From NCBI GenBank assembly GCA_963729695.1, contig CAVSOT010000011.1, forward strand, positions 124,001-188,000: a stretch of DNA of 64,000 nt. The letters run 5' to 3'. Of the stretch, positions 54,095 to 61,302 are shown piece after piece. Made by a program: the position numbers and the translations under genes. How positions within the stretch are numbered: the stretch's first letter is position 1; the number at the start of each line of letters is the position of its first letter. The notes under the pieces were generated by a model. The model made no database searches. It worked only from the letters and a program-made list of their open reading frames with translations, and was not told the origin of the DNA. This DNA is from PALSA-693 sp963729695 (GTDB lineage: Bacteria; Actinomycetota; Acidimicrobiia; Acidimicrobiales; Palsa-688).

Positions 54095-56491
54095 ATGGAG
54101 TTGCCGTTGAAAGGAATCCTCGAGGACGTACGGGTAGTGGACCTGACCAGCGGGCTGGCTGGCCCGGTGGCGACGATGTTCCTCGCGGAGGCCGGAGCAG
54201 ATGTCATCAAGGTGGAGACACCCGAAGGGGACCGCCTGAGAGGCACTGCCGGATTTGCCACCTGGAACCGCAGCAAGCGCAGCGTCATGCTCGCCCTCGA
54301 CCGGGCCGACGATCTGGCTGTGCTGGACAACCTCCTGGGTCAGGCTGACGTGCTCGTGCACTCCATGAGCCGATCCGAGGCCAGCCGGTTCGGCCTCGAC
54401 GCCGACTCCGTGCGGCAGCGGTTTCCTCGCGTGATCCTCTGCACCGTCAACGACTACCCGCCCGGCCATCCAGATGAAGACCGGCCAGGTAGCGACATCC
54501 TGGTGCAAGCTCGGGCTGGTCTCATGGCGGAGGTCGTATCCAGGCGCCAGGGTCCGACCTTTCTTCGACTTCCATTGCCGAGTTGGGGCGCGGCCTATCT
54601 GGCCTGCTCGGGCATCCTGGTCAGACTGTTCGCCCGGGAGAGGTACGGCTCGGTCGGTGCGGTACATACGAGCCTCCTGCAAGGAGCACTCTTTTTTCTC
54701 AACTCGATCTGGAAGCATGCGTCCAAGCCGTCGCCGGGGCTCGAGCAGAAAGCGGGTATCCAGAAGCGGCCCCACCCGTGGATGTTCACCTGCGCGGACG
54801 GTCGCTGGATCCAGCCGTACGTGACCTTTGTCGAATGTCTTCCGTTCTTGGAAGCAGTGGTCTCGCTGGGACATGCGCCACCGGAGGTCGATTTCGAACC
54901 TTCCGATGAGGATCTCCAGCTGTTCCAGAAGGTGTTCGCCACTCGAACGGCGGATGAGTGGCTGCAGGACCTGTGGAGTCACGACGTCGATGGTGAAATC
55001 CTGCTGCACGTGGGAGACGTCTTCGGGATGGACGTCGCCCAGGAGGCCGGCGCCGTCGTTGAAGTCGATGACCCGGTCTTTGGCCGGAGTCGGCAGGCGG
55101 CCGTGCCCTTCCAGACCGATCCCCCGCCTGAGGTCAGGCGCCCGGCACCGCTCCTGGACCAACAAGGGGAGGACATTCGCCGGGACGGGTGGGGGCCGCA
55201 GCCGGCAGCAACACGCACGGTCGATGAGACACGCACGGTCGATGAGACACGGACGGTCGATGGGCGACCCCCGGTCGATGGTCGAGCCCCAGTCGATGCC
55301 ATCTCCGTGCCGGACCACCCGCTCGCGGGCATCCGGGTCCTGGATCTGGGCGTCTGGATCTCGGGTCCTCTGTGCGCCAGCCTGCTCGGAGACCTGGGTG
55401 CGGAGGTGGTGAAGATCGAGCCTCCTGGGGGCGACCCGTCGCGCCTGGGCGAGATCTTCTTCCTCGCCGGCAACCGGGCCAAGCGATCGTTGGCGATCGA
55501 CTTGCGCAGCCCTGCGGGTCGATCCGTGCTGATCGATCTCGTGCAACAGGCCGACATCCTCGTCCACAACATTCGCCCATCCAAAGCGAAGAGCCTCGGA
55601 ATCGACTATCCCTCCGTGTCCGCCCGCAATCCCGACGTGGTTCAGTGCGAGATCAGCGCCTACGCGGAGCAAGGACCCCGGGCCGAGCTGCCGGGGCGGG
55701 ACACGATCGTCGGCGCCTTGTCGGGCTGGACGCTCGACGGTGGCGACGAAACGACCGGTCCGATTTGGCTTCGGATGATGGTGGGCGACACGGCCACTGC
55801 CGCTGCCGGGCTGATCGCCACCTTGCTCGGGATGTACCAGCGGATCCGCACAGGAAAGGGCTCACGGGTCTCCGCCTCGTTGCTGCGAACGGCCAGCATC
55901 TTGAGCAGCGAGGCGATGGTCTCCCTGGACACCGACTCGGTCATACCGATTGCTCGGTCGTTACCCGGGATGGTGGGCCTGTCCCCGGGGTATCGCATAT
56001 GTGAGGTGGCCGACGGCTGGCTGGCGGTATCCACTGACCGGGCCGGATTGGAGCGCGGCAGCCGGCGGTTCGAAGTTCCCGCCGACGACCTGCCCCAGGT
56101 CCTGCGACGCTTACCCGTTGAGGACGCGCTCGCCCGCCTTCGTGAGCTCGACATACTGGCGGAATGGATCGATCCCGATCCGGAAACCGCGTTCTTTTCC
56201 AACCCGATCAACGAGCAGCTGGGGCTGGTCAACCTTTATGACCATCTGGAGTTTGGCCGGGTCGGTCACCCCTTCGGCTATTGGGGCTTTTCGTCGTTGA
56301 CGTGCGTGACAGGGGTGCCGGCCCCCACCGTCGGGCAACACACCAACGAGATACTGTCGGAGGTCGGCTTGTCGGAGGCCGATATCTCCGAGTTGGCCGA
56401 GAAAGGGCTCATCGCGCCGAGTCGGGCGGGCCACCCTGAAGCCGAAGCCGAAGCCGAAGCCGAAGCCGACGCCGAACCTGCGGGAGCTTGA
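54095..56491 (+). CDS. Tandem-fused CaiB/BaiF-type CoA-transferase
   Basis: 798-aa protein with two family III CoA-transferase domains. Domain 1 (residues 5-340): RVVDLTSGLAGPVATMFLAEAGADVIKVE, FATWNRSKRSV. Domain 2 (about 415-760): RVLDLGVWISGPLCASLLGDLGAEVVKIEPPGGDPSR and FFLAGNRAKRSLAIDL. The linker holds in-frame TRTVDE repeats (DNA 55210-55300) and the C-terminus a Glu-Ala repeat. A fusion of the usual dimer partners could act as a pseudo-homodimer. It probably activates an acid from the upstream monooxygenase/amidohydrolase pair as its CoA thioester. The catalytic Asp of each half was not located with certainty. Confidence 0.87.
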   Translation: MELPLKGILEDVRVVDLTSGLAGPVATMFLAEAGADVIKVETPEGDRLRGTAGFATWNRSKRSVMLALDRADDLAVLDNLLGQADVLVHSMSRSEASRFGLDADSVRQRFPRVILCTVNDYPPGHPDEDRPGSDILVQARAGLMAEVVSRRQGPTFLRLPLPSWGAAYLACSGILVRLFARERYGSVGAVHTSLLQGALFFLNSIWKHASKPSPGLEQKAGIQKRPHPWMFTCADGRWIQPYVTFVECLPFLEAVVSLGHAPPEVDFEPSDEDLQLFQKVFATRTADEWLQDLWSHDVDGEILLHVGDVFGMDVAQEAGAVVEVDDPVFGRSRQAAVPFQTDPPPEVRRPAPLLDQQGEDIRRDGWGPQPAATRTVDETRTVDETRTVDGRPPVDGRAPVDAISVPDHPLAGIRVLDLGVWISGPLCASLLGDLGAEVVKIEPPGGDPSRLGEIFFLAGNRAKRSLAIDLRSPAGRSVLIDLVQQADILVHNIRPSKAKSLGIDYPSVSARNPDVVQCEISAYAEQGPRAELPGRDTIVGALSGWTLDGGDETTGPIWLRMMVGDTATAAAGLIATLLGMYQRIRTGKGSRVSASLLRTASILSSEAMVSLDTDSVIPIARSLPGMVGLSPGYRICEVADGWLAVSTDRAGLERGSRRFEVPADDLPQVLRRLPVEDALARLRELDILAEWIDPDPETAFFSNPINEQLGLVNLYDHLEFGRVGHPFGYWGFSSLTCVTGVPAPTVGQHTNEILSEVGLSEADISELAEKGLIAPSRAGHPEAEAEAEAEADAEPAGA

Positions 56492-56574
56492 CGGCCAAGG
56501 GGCATCGATAACCGGTCAGCTTCGGGACTGGCTGGCGCGACCACTCGAAGAAACCCTGAGGGGAGGAGAGACCC

Positions 56575-57142
56575 GTGGCTCAGCTCATCTACTCGACGAT
56601 CACCTCGCTCGACGGATACGTCGAGGACCAGCGTGGGCAATTTCGATTGGTCGGCTCCCGATGAAGAAGTACTCCGATTCATCAACGACCTCGAGCGCCC
56701 CATCGGCACCTACCTGTACGGGCGGCGCATGTACGAGACGATGCAATCCTGGGAGACCACGGACGCAGTCGAGAACCAGCCCGACCCGGACCGGGACTTC
56801 GCCTCCATCTGGCGGGCGGCGGAGAAAGTCGTATTCTCCGCCACGCTCAGCTCGGCTGCGACGCCCCGGACCCGGATCGAGCGAACCTTCGACCCCGCCG
56901 TTGTCGGGCGGTGGAAGGCGACGGGTTCCCATGACATGACCGTCGGCGGCGCCACGCTCGCGAGTGAGGCCCTAAGAGCGGGGTTGGTCGACGAGTTACA
57001 GCTGTTCGCCGTGCCGGTAGTGGTCGGGGGAGGCAAGCGGGCGCTGCCCGCCGACGTCTTCCTCGATCTCACGCTGCTGGACGTCCGGCGGTTCGAGAGC
57101 GGCGTGGTGTTCCTCAGCTACCGCGTCGCCACCCGGACGTAA
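56575..57142 (+). CDS. Dihydrofolate reductase-fold (RibD C-terminal) protein, disrupted by a frameshift
   Basis: GTG start after GGAGGAG. The first 20 codons read AQLIYSTITSLDGYVEDQRG, the classic RibD C-domain N-terminus, and the frame then breaks at GGG 56635-56637; removing one G gives NFDWSAPDEEVLRFI and the rest (GTYLYGRRMYETMQSWE, FSATLSSA, DMTVGGATLASEALRAGLVDELQLFAVPVVVGGGKRALP) to 57142. The protein is about 188 aa, the normal size of small stand-alone NADPH reductases of this fold in actinobacteria. Probably a sequencing error. Confidence 0.85.
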
Positions 57143-57248
57143 CTCGTCGGCCCATCCCGTCCTCCGCCGGCGGGGAGGGGTCCGATGAGTTTTCCGACCG
57201 GCACCGGTCGTAGCAACTGCAAACCGCAACTCGCCAAGGAGGATGGAC

Positions 57249-57638
57249 ATGCCTACGACCGCAACCGGGATTCGTCGATTGAGCCTGGTATGTGTTCCCA
57301 CGCTCGATCAGGACGGGGCGATCTCGTTCTACGAGAAGCTGGGCTTCGAGAAGCGCACGGACACGCCGTTTGGAGGCGGCTATCGGTGGGTGGAGGTGTA
57401 CCTCCCGGACGGGGATACGGGGATCGCTTTGGCACCGCCGCCGCCGGGACAGGACATCACTCCCATGCAGACAGGGATCACCCTCACCACCGACGACGTC
57501 GATGCCACCCACACCGAGTTCAAGTCCCTCGGAGTGGATGTCGACGCGGAGGTGGCCAGGATGGGCGACCCCGTACCGCCGATGTTCTGGTTCCGGGATC
57601 CGAGCGGCCACACGTTGATGGTGGTCGAGGCTCCCTGA
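57249..57638 (+). CDS. VOC-family protein (glyoxalase-like)
   Basis: 129 aa from ATG 57249, with AAGGAGG six bases upstream (ATG 57243 lies too near the site). Single vicinal-oxygen-chelate domain: RRLSLVCVPTLDQDGAISFYEKLGFEKRTDTP, then FGGGYRWVEVYLPDGDTGIALAPPPPG, DDVDATHTEF and FWFRDPSGHTLMVVEAP. His and Glu ligands are present in part. It follows the RibD-like gene after 106 bases. Resistance, isomerase and dioxygenase roles are all possible. Confidence 0.84.
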   Translation: MPTTATGIRRLSLVCVPTLDQDGAISFYEKLGFEKRTDTPFGGGYRWVEVYLPDGDTGIALAPPPPGQDITPMQTGITLTTDDVDATHTEFKSLGVDVDAEVARMGDPVPPMFWFRDPSGHTLMVVEAP

Positions 57639-57669
57639 GCTGAAGACCCGGAGTGGGCTTGGGGCCCCC

Positions 57670-57729
57670 GCTCGGGACCGATGGGCGGAGCCCGGCCCGG
57701 CTCGGGACCGATGGGCGGAGCCCGGCCCG
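57670..57729. repeat. 30-bp direct repeat, 2 copies
   Basis: Unit GCTCGGGACCGATGGGCGGA plus GCCCGGCCCG at 57670 and 57700, near the stop of the VOC gene. Confidence 0.7.
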
Positions 57730-57785
57730 GCCCTTATCCGGCTGGCCGGGTTGGCCTCGACTGGACGGGGTCGATGGGGATACGG

Positions 57786-58142
57786 TCAGGCGAGGCGAGC
57801 CCCGAACGCCAAACGGTGGCCGCCCGGGATCTCCGCCACGAAGTCCCGGAGCCCCCAAGGGTGGTCGGTCAGTGGAATGATCACCTGCCCGCCTCGATCG
57901 AGCGTCGAGGCGTACAGGGCATCGACGTCGGTCACGGTGACGTAGGCCGCGGTCGTTTCGTTCACGTGGGGATGCGAGGTCCGTACCACGGCGAGCGCGA
58001 CCGCGTCCCGGCGCAGGAGGGCGAGGCCCATCTCCTCCTCGTGCACCTCCAGTTCGAACGCGAACACGTCGACCAGGTGCGCCACAGCCGGCCCCAACTC
58101 GGCGACTTCGAGGTTGGGTCGAACGGCCTGGAACTCGCTCAC
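57786..58142 (-). CDS. VOC-family protein
   Basis: 118 aa, GTG start. One VOC domain: RPNLEVAELGPAVAHLVDVFAFELEVHEEEMGLALLRRDAVALAVVR, then YVTVTDVDALYASTLDRGGQVIIPLTDHPWGLRDFVAEIPGGHRLAFG. The C-terminal WGLRDFVAEIPGGHRLAF is characteristic of glyoxalase/bleomycin-resistance-type proteins. Unrelated in orientation to its neighbours; ends 148 bases from the upstream VOC gene and starts 112 bases from the pentapeptide/DinB gene. Ligand unknown. Confidence 0.82.
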   Translation of the reverse strand: MSEFQAVRPNLEVAELGPAVAHLVDVFAFELEVHEEEMGLALLRRDAVALAVVRTSHPHVNETTAAYVTVTDVDALYASTLDRGGQVIIPLTDHPWGLRDFVAEIPGGHRLAFGARLA

Positions 58143-58253
58143 GGCAGGAGGCTATGACCCGTCGGGCCGCCAGGGCCAAACCCCAGATCCAGCGGGCGCG
58201 ATTCCGTCGTCGCGGAGGATCACGGGGGTTAGGGTAATCAGCGAGGAGGACGA

Positions 58254-58985
58254 ATGGCCGACGAGCGCCAGTTCCCAGAGGGGACCCACGTGGACAACCT
58301 GGAGTTCTCGGGCGTGCACCTGCATGCGGCCAGCTTCGAAGGCGCCAGGCTGACCGACGCCGACCTCTCGGGCGCCGACATCTCCGGCGCTATCGCCGGA
58401 ACCCTGGTCAACGGCGTGGAGATCGAGCCGCTCGTCCAGGCCGAGCTCGATCGTCGCTGTCCCGAACGAGTGAAGCTGCGCGCCCTCGACGTGGCCGGCC
58501 TGCGCGAGGGCTGGGCCATGCTGGAAGACCTGTGGGGCGCCACGACCGAGCGAGCGGCCAGCCTGCCCGAAGGGCTCCAATCGCGGCGAGTGGATGGTGA
58601 GTGGAGCTTCCTCGAAACGCTGCGGCATCTCATCTTCGCCACCGACTGCTGGTTGTTCCGAGGGGTGCACCTGGCTTCGCGGCCCTATCACCCTTGGGGT
58701 CTTCCATGGGCGGGTGTCAGCGCCGAGTGGTCGGGCCAGCTCGGGCTTGACGTGTCCGCCACGCCGAGTCTGGAGGCGCTGCTGCCGGTACGGCGTAACC
58801 ATCAGGACGCGGTGCGCGCCACCCTCGAGCGGATGACCGACGGCGAGCTCGCCGAGGTGCGCATGGCGCCCGACGAACCGGGTCATCCCACAGGCGCCCA
58901 TACGGTACGCGATTGTCTCCACGTGTTGTTACGCGAAGAGTGGGAACACCACCGCTACGCCGCACGGGACCTCGACGCTCTCTGA
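58254..58985 (+). CDS. Pentapeptide-repeat plus DinB-domain fusion protein
   Basis: 243 aa from ATG 58254 with GAGGAGG four bases upstream. Residues 14-48 show pentapeptide repeats (VDNLEFSGVHLHAASFEGARLTDADLSGADISG), then from about residue 75 a DinB-type four-helix domain: MLEDLWGATTERAASL, WSFLETLRHLIFATDCWLF (first His), VRDCLHVLLREEWEHHRYAARDLDAL (His pair). Together they may form a thiol- or metal-dependent enzyme with a protein-binding quadrilateral-beta-helix at the N-terminus. Function unknown. Confidence 0.84.
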   Translation: MADERQFPEGTHVDNLEFSGVHLHAASFEGARLTDADLSGADISGAIAGTLVNGVEIEPLVQAELDRRCPERVKLRALDVAGLREGWAMLEDLWGATTERAASLPEGLQSRRVDGEWSFLETLRHLIFATDCWLFRGVHLASRPYHPWGLPWAGVSAEWSGQLGLDVSATPSLEALLPVRRNHQDAVRATLERMTDGELAEVRMAPDEPGHPTGAHTVRDCLHVLLREEWEHHRYAARDLDAL

Positions 58986-59072
58986 ATCCGGTTGGGTTGG
59001 ACGCTCGGCCACCGCGAGTCGCCGACCGGTGCGGTATCGGAATAGGAAGCTGGCACGGAAGAGAGGAAGATC

Positions 59073-59981
59073 ATGGTCCCAGAAGCGCCCTTCACCATGC
59101 CGCCGGGTCACAATCCGGATCCGGGGATGGAATCGTTGGGTCGACCGAACTCGTTCGTGCGTCAGTTCGACTTCTGGGACGATCGCTTTGAGTCCAGACG
59201 GCTGTTCTCGGAGCTGTTCGGCACCTTCTTCCTGGTGCTGGTCGCGGTGGGAGCTGGCATGGTCAACGCCCGCTTCGGTGGCAACGCCGTGCCCTTCGGA
59301 GCCCAGGTGGTCGCCCCGGGGCTGATGGTCGCGGCCATCATCCTGTTCATGGGCGCGGTAAGCGGCGCCCACCTCAACCCTGGCGTCAGCATTGCCTTCG
59401 CCTTGCGGGGCAATTTCCCATGGAAGCGGGTGCCCGCCTACATCGTGGCCCAGTTTGCGGGTGCCATCCTGGCCACCTTGCTCCTGTGGGCGCTCATCGG
59501 AAAGCAGGGCACCGCCGGATTGACATTGCCGGGACATGGGATCTCGACTGGCACTGCCATGTTGTGGGAGGCCGTACTCACGGTCGGATTGGTCAGCACC
59601 ATATTGGGGACCGCCTCGGGTGCCCAGCAGTTGGGCCCGCTCGCCGCGATCGGGGTGGGGAGCTATATCGCCCTGGCCGGACTGTGGGGCGCTCCGGTCA
59701 GTGGGGCGTCGATGAACACGGCCCGATCGCTGGGTCCCGCCTTGGTCCTAGATCACTGGACCGCCTGGTGGGCCTATCTGGTGGGACCGATCCTGGGGGC
59801 GCTCGTCGCCGTCGGTTTTGCCCACTTGCTGCGCGGACCCGGGGGCGGAGCAGCCGGCACCGCTGCGGCCCAGGGCACCTTGGGCACCCGCTGGTTGCCG
59901 GGTCGGATCGGCCCCCCCAGCCCGGCTCCGAATGACGATTCCCACCCATCGGGCGGCGCCCCGCCGCCGGCCGAACCCTGA
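59073..59981 (+). CDS. Aquaporin-family (MIP) channel with altered NPA motifs
   Basis: 302-aa MIP protein. Six hydrophobic segments at about 44-65, 82-98, 120-140, 162-182, 188-205 and 230-250. The first half-helix has GAHLNPGVSIAFAL (NPG at 102-104 in place of NPA) and the second GASMNTARSLGPAL (NTA at 215-217 in place of NPA), followed by the conserved Arg. The 40-residue N-terminal extension is cytoplasmic. Such changes affect pore selectivity, so solute rather than pure water transport is possible. Purine-rich ribosome site precedes the ATG. No adjacent glycerol genes. Confidence 0.88.
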   Translation: MVPEAPFTMPPGHNPDPGMESLGRPNSFVRQFDFWDDRFESRRLFSELFGTFFLVLVAVGAGMVNARFGGNAVPFGAQVVAPGLMVAAIILFMGAVSGAHLNPGVSIAFALRGNFPWKRVPAYIVAQFAGAILATLLLWALIGKQGTAGLTLPGHGISTGTAMLWEAVLTVGLVSTILGTASGAQQLGPLAAIGVGSYIALAGLWGAPVSGASMNTARSLGPALVLDHWTAWWAYLVGPILGALVAVGFAHLLRGPGGGAAGTAAAQGTLGTRWLPGRIGPPSPAPNDDSHPSGGAPPPAEP

Positions 59982-60012
59982 TCCGGTCCGTCCGTGTGGG
60001 TGCCGTCCCGAC

Positions 60013-60042
60013 TTGCGCACCTATAGTAGTGAGACATACACT
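60013..60042 (+). promoter_or_regulatory. Putative sigma70-type promoter for the small RNA
   Basis: TTGCGC at 60013-60018 and TACACT at 60037-60042 with an 18-base spacer, 60 bases upstream of a strong terminator and with no gene between. Predicted start about 60049. Confidence 0.4.
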
Positions 60043-60048
60043 ATCCGT

Positions 60049-60140
60049 GCCGGTCTGGAGAGGGGTTTCGCCCCTTCGCCTCTCCTGGGCTGGCGACCCT
60101 TGAAACACCCCCGGACCTCCATGGTCTCCGGGGGTGTTTT
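60049..60140 (+). ncRNA. Candidate small RNA, about 90 nt
   Basis: Between the aquaporin stop (59981) and the 60198 gene. From a predicted start near 60049 the sequence has a G+C-rich hairpin (GAGAGGGG, TTTCG, CCCC, then TTCGCCTCTC) and ends in a long terminator hairpin with a T tract. No open frame of note. It could instead be a leader with an attenuator for the downstream gene. Confidence 0.4.
60103..60140 (+). terminator. Rho-independent terminator
   Basis: AAACACCCCCGGA at 60103-60115 pairs with TCCGGGGGTGTTT at 60127-60139; 13 bp stem, 11-base loop and TTTT at the end. Clear intrinsic terminator, also able to end an aquaporin transcript. Confidence 0.8.
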
Positions 60141-60197
60141 CGCGTCGCTCCGACGAACCCTTGTGTCGCCCTGTCCGGAGTATCACAATTGGCCGTA

Positions 60198-60812
60198 ATG
60201 GCGCTCCCGTGGCCCGATCCGCGTGCTACTGATCGGCGCCACCCCGACCTGGGCGGCCCCGACCTGCGCCGCCCCGATCTCCGAACGATCGAGCTGCTGC
60301 CGGACTACTTCGAGCCTGAAGTCGCCGTCCCGCCCCACGCCCTCCACCGTTTCGTCGAGGACATCTCGCGTGCGAGCCGGCCCGAGCCCAGTTACCCGGA
60401 CGCGCCCCCGGCAGCCTGGCTACTTCCGAACGAAGCCGCCCAACTGCGGTCGTCCTCGGGCCCGGTCTTTTCCCAGATGGACAAGCTCAACCGGGACGTG
60501 TTGGCGGCGGGCATCGACCGGTGGTGGGTCCGGGGATCCAGCAACGGCACGTTGCTGGTGCGGCGCCGCTTACAGTTGGGCCCGCCCGAGGGGAGCGCTA
60601 CCACGGGGTGGATCATGCGGGGAAAGATGCGCCGGTGCACTGGTCTCCACTGGGTGCCGGTCGTGATCGAGTTCTGGCCCAAGTATCAGGACTTCACCCT
60701 GATAACCATGACACCGACGTCGCGCGTTCGCACCTCCAGACGGTATTTCCGGCTAGGTCTCTGCGTGCTCGACTCGTTGCGGGCTGAGCTGGCGAAGATC
60801 TCCGTCAACTGA
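60198..60812 (+). CDS. Hypothetical protein
   Basis: 204 aa from ATG 60198 (TTG at 60189 is an alternative). Two helices at the N-terminus around DLRTIELLPDYFEPEVAVPPHAL and a beta-rich C-terminal half (VRGSSNGTLLVRRRLQLGPPEGS, MRRCTGLHWVPVVIEFWPKYQDFTLITMTPTSRV). No signal peptide or membrane segment. I do not recognise it. The preceding terminator separates it from the aquaporin gene, so it may be transcribed only by read-through or its own promoter. Confidence 0.55.
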   Translation: MALPWPDPRATDRRHPDLGGPDLRRPDLRTIELLPDYFEPEVAVPPHALHRFVEDISRASRPEPSYPDAPPAAWLLPNEAAQLRSSSGPVFSQMDKLNRDVLAAGIDRWWVRGSSNGTLLVRRRLQLGPPEGSATTGWIMRGKMRRCTGLHWVPVVIEFWPKYQDFTLITMTPTSRVRTSRRYFRLGLCVLDSLRAELAKISVN

Positions 60813-60813
60813 A

Positions 60814-61071
60814 TCACCGGGCCTCCGGTGACGGCCGGATCAGCCCCGAGGGGGCGCTGGCCACGCAGCAGGGCGTGGCGGGCACCGGCTGCCGCTCAGA
60901 CGGCCCCCAGGACTGCAGCCGAAATCGCCTGCGCAGGCGGTGCGGCTGCCAGGCCCTCCGGGACTGCCGGGCCTGCCGGGCCTGCCGGGCGAGCCAGGAT
61001 CGATCCAGCTGTCGCAGGATATCCGCCTCCCTTTGTGCCGTCAGGTCCGAGAGGATGTGCGGGTTCATCAT
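60814..61071 (-). CDS. Small basic protein, possible DNA-associated regulator partner
   Basis: 85 aa from ATG 61071, with GGAGG seven bases upstream. Sequence MMNPHILSDLTAQREADILRQLDRSWLARQARQARQSRRAW is rich in Arg/Gln and looks like a short amphipathic helix; I recall similar small actinobacterial proteins beginning MNPxxLxxLAxxRxxxL near LuxR genes. Function unknown. It lies between the 60198 gene and the large regulator, divergent from the latter. Confidence 0.55.
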   Translation of the reverse strand: MMNPHILSDLTAQREADILRQLDRSWLARQARQARQSRRAWQPHRLRRRFRLQSWGPSERQPVPATPCCVASAPSGLIRPSPEAR

Positions 61072-61302
61072 GACCCAACCTCCGTTATCGAGGAGCTTGG
61101 CGGGAGGATGTCGCCGGGGCGAGGCGCTGCGCTGGGGTGTAGAGCGGTTCGCATAGGAACAGGGTGAACCTGAATGGGCCCGTCGGCATCGGGGGAGAGT
61201 ACGGATTCACCACGGAATCGCTACGGAACGTCAACCCGGGACCACCGATCCACCCGGAAATCGATCGGCATCTCGGCTCGAACCCGGGCACAATGCCGGG
61301 TA

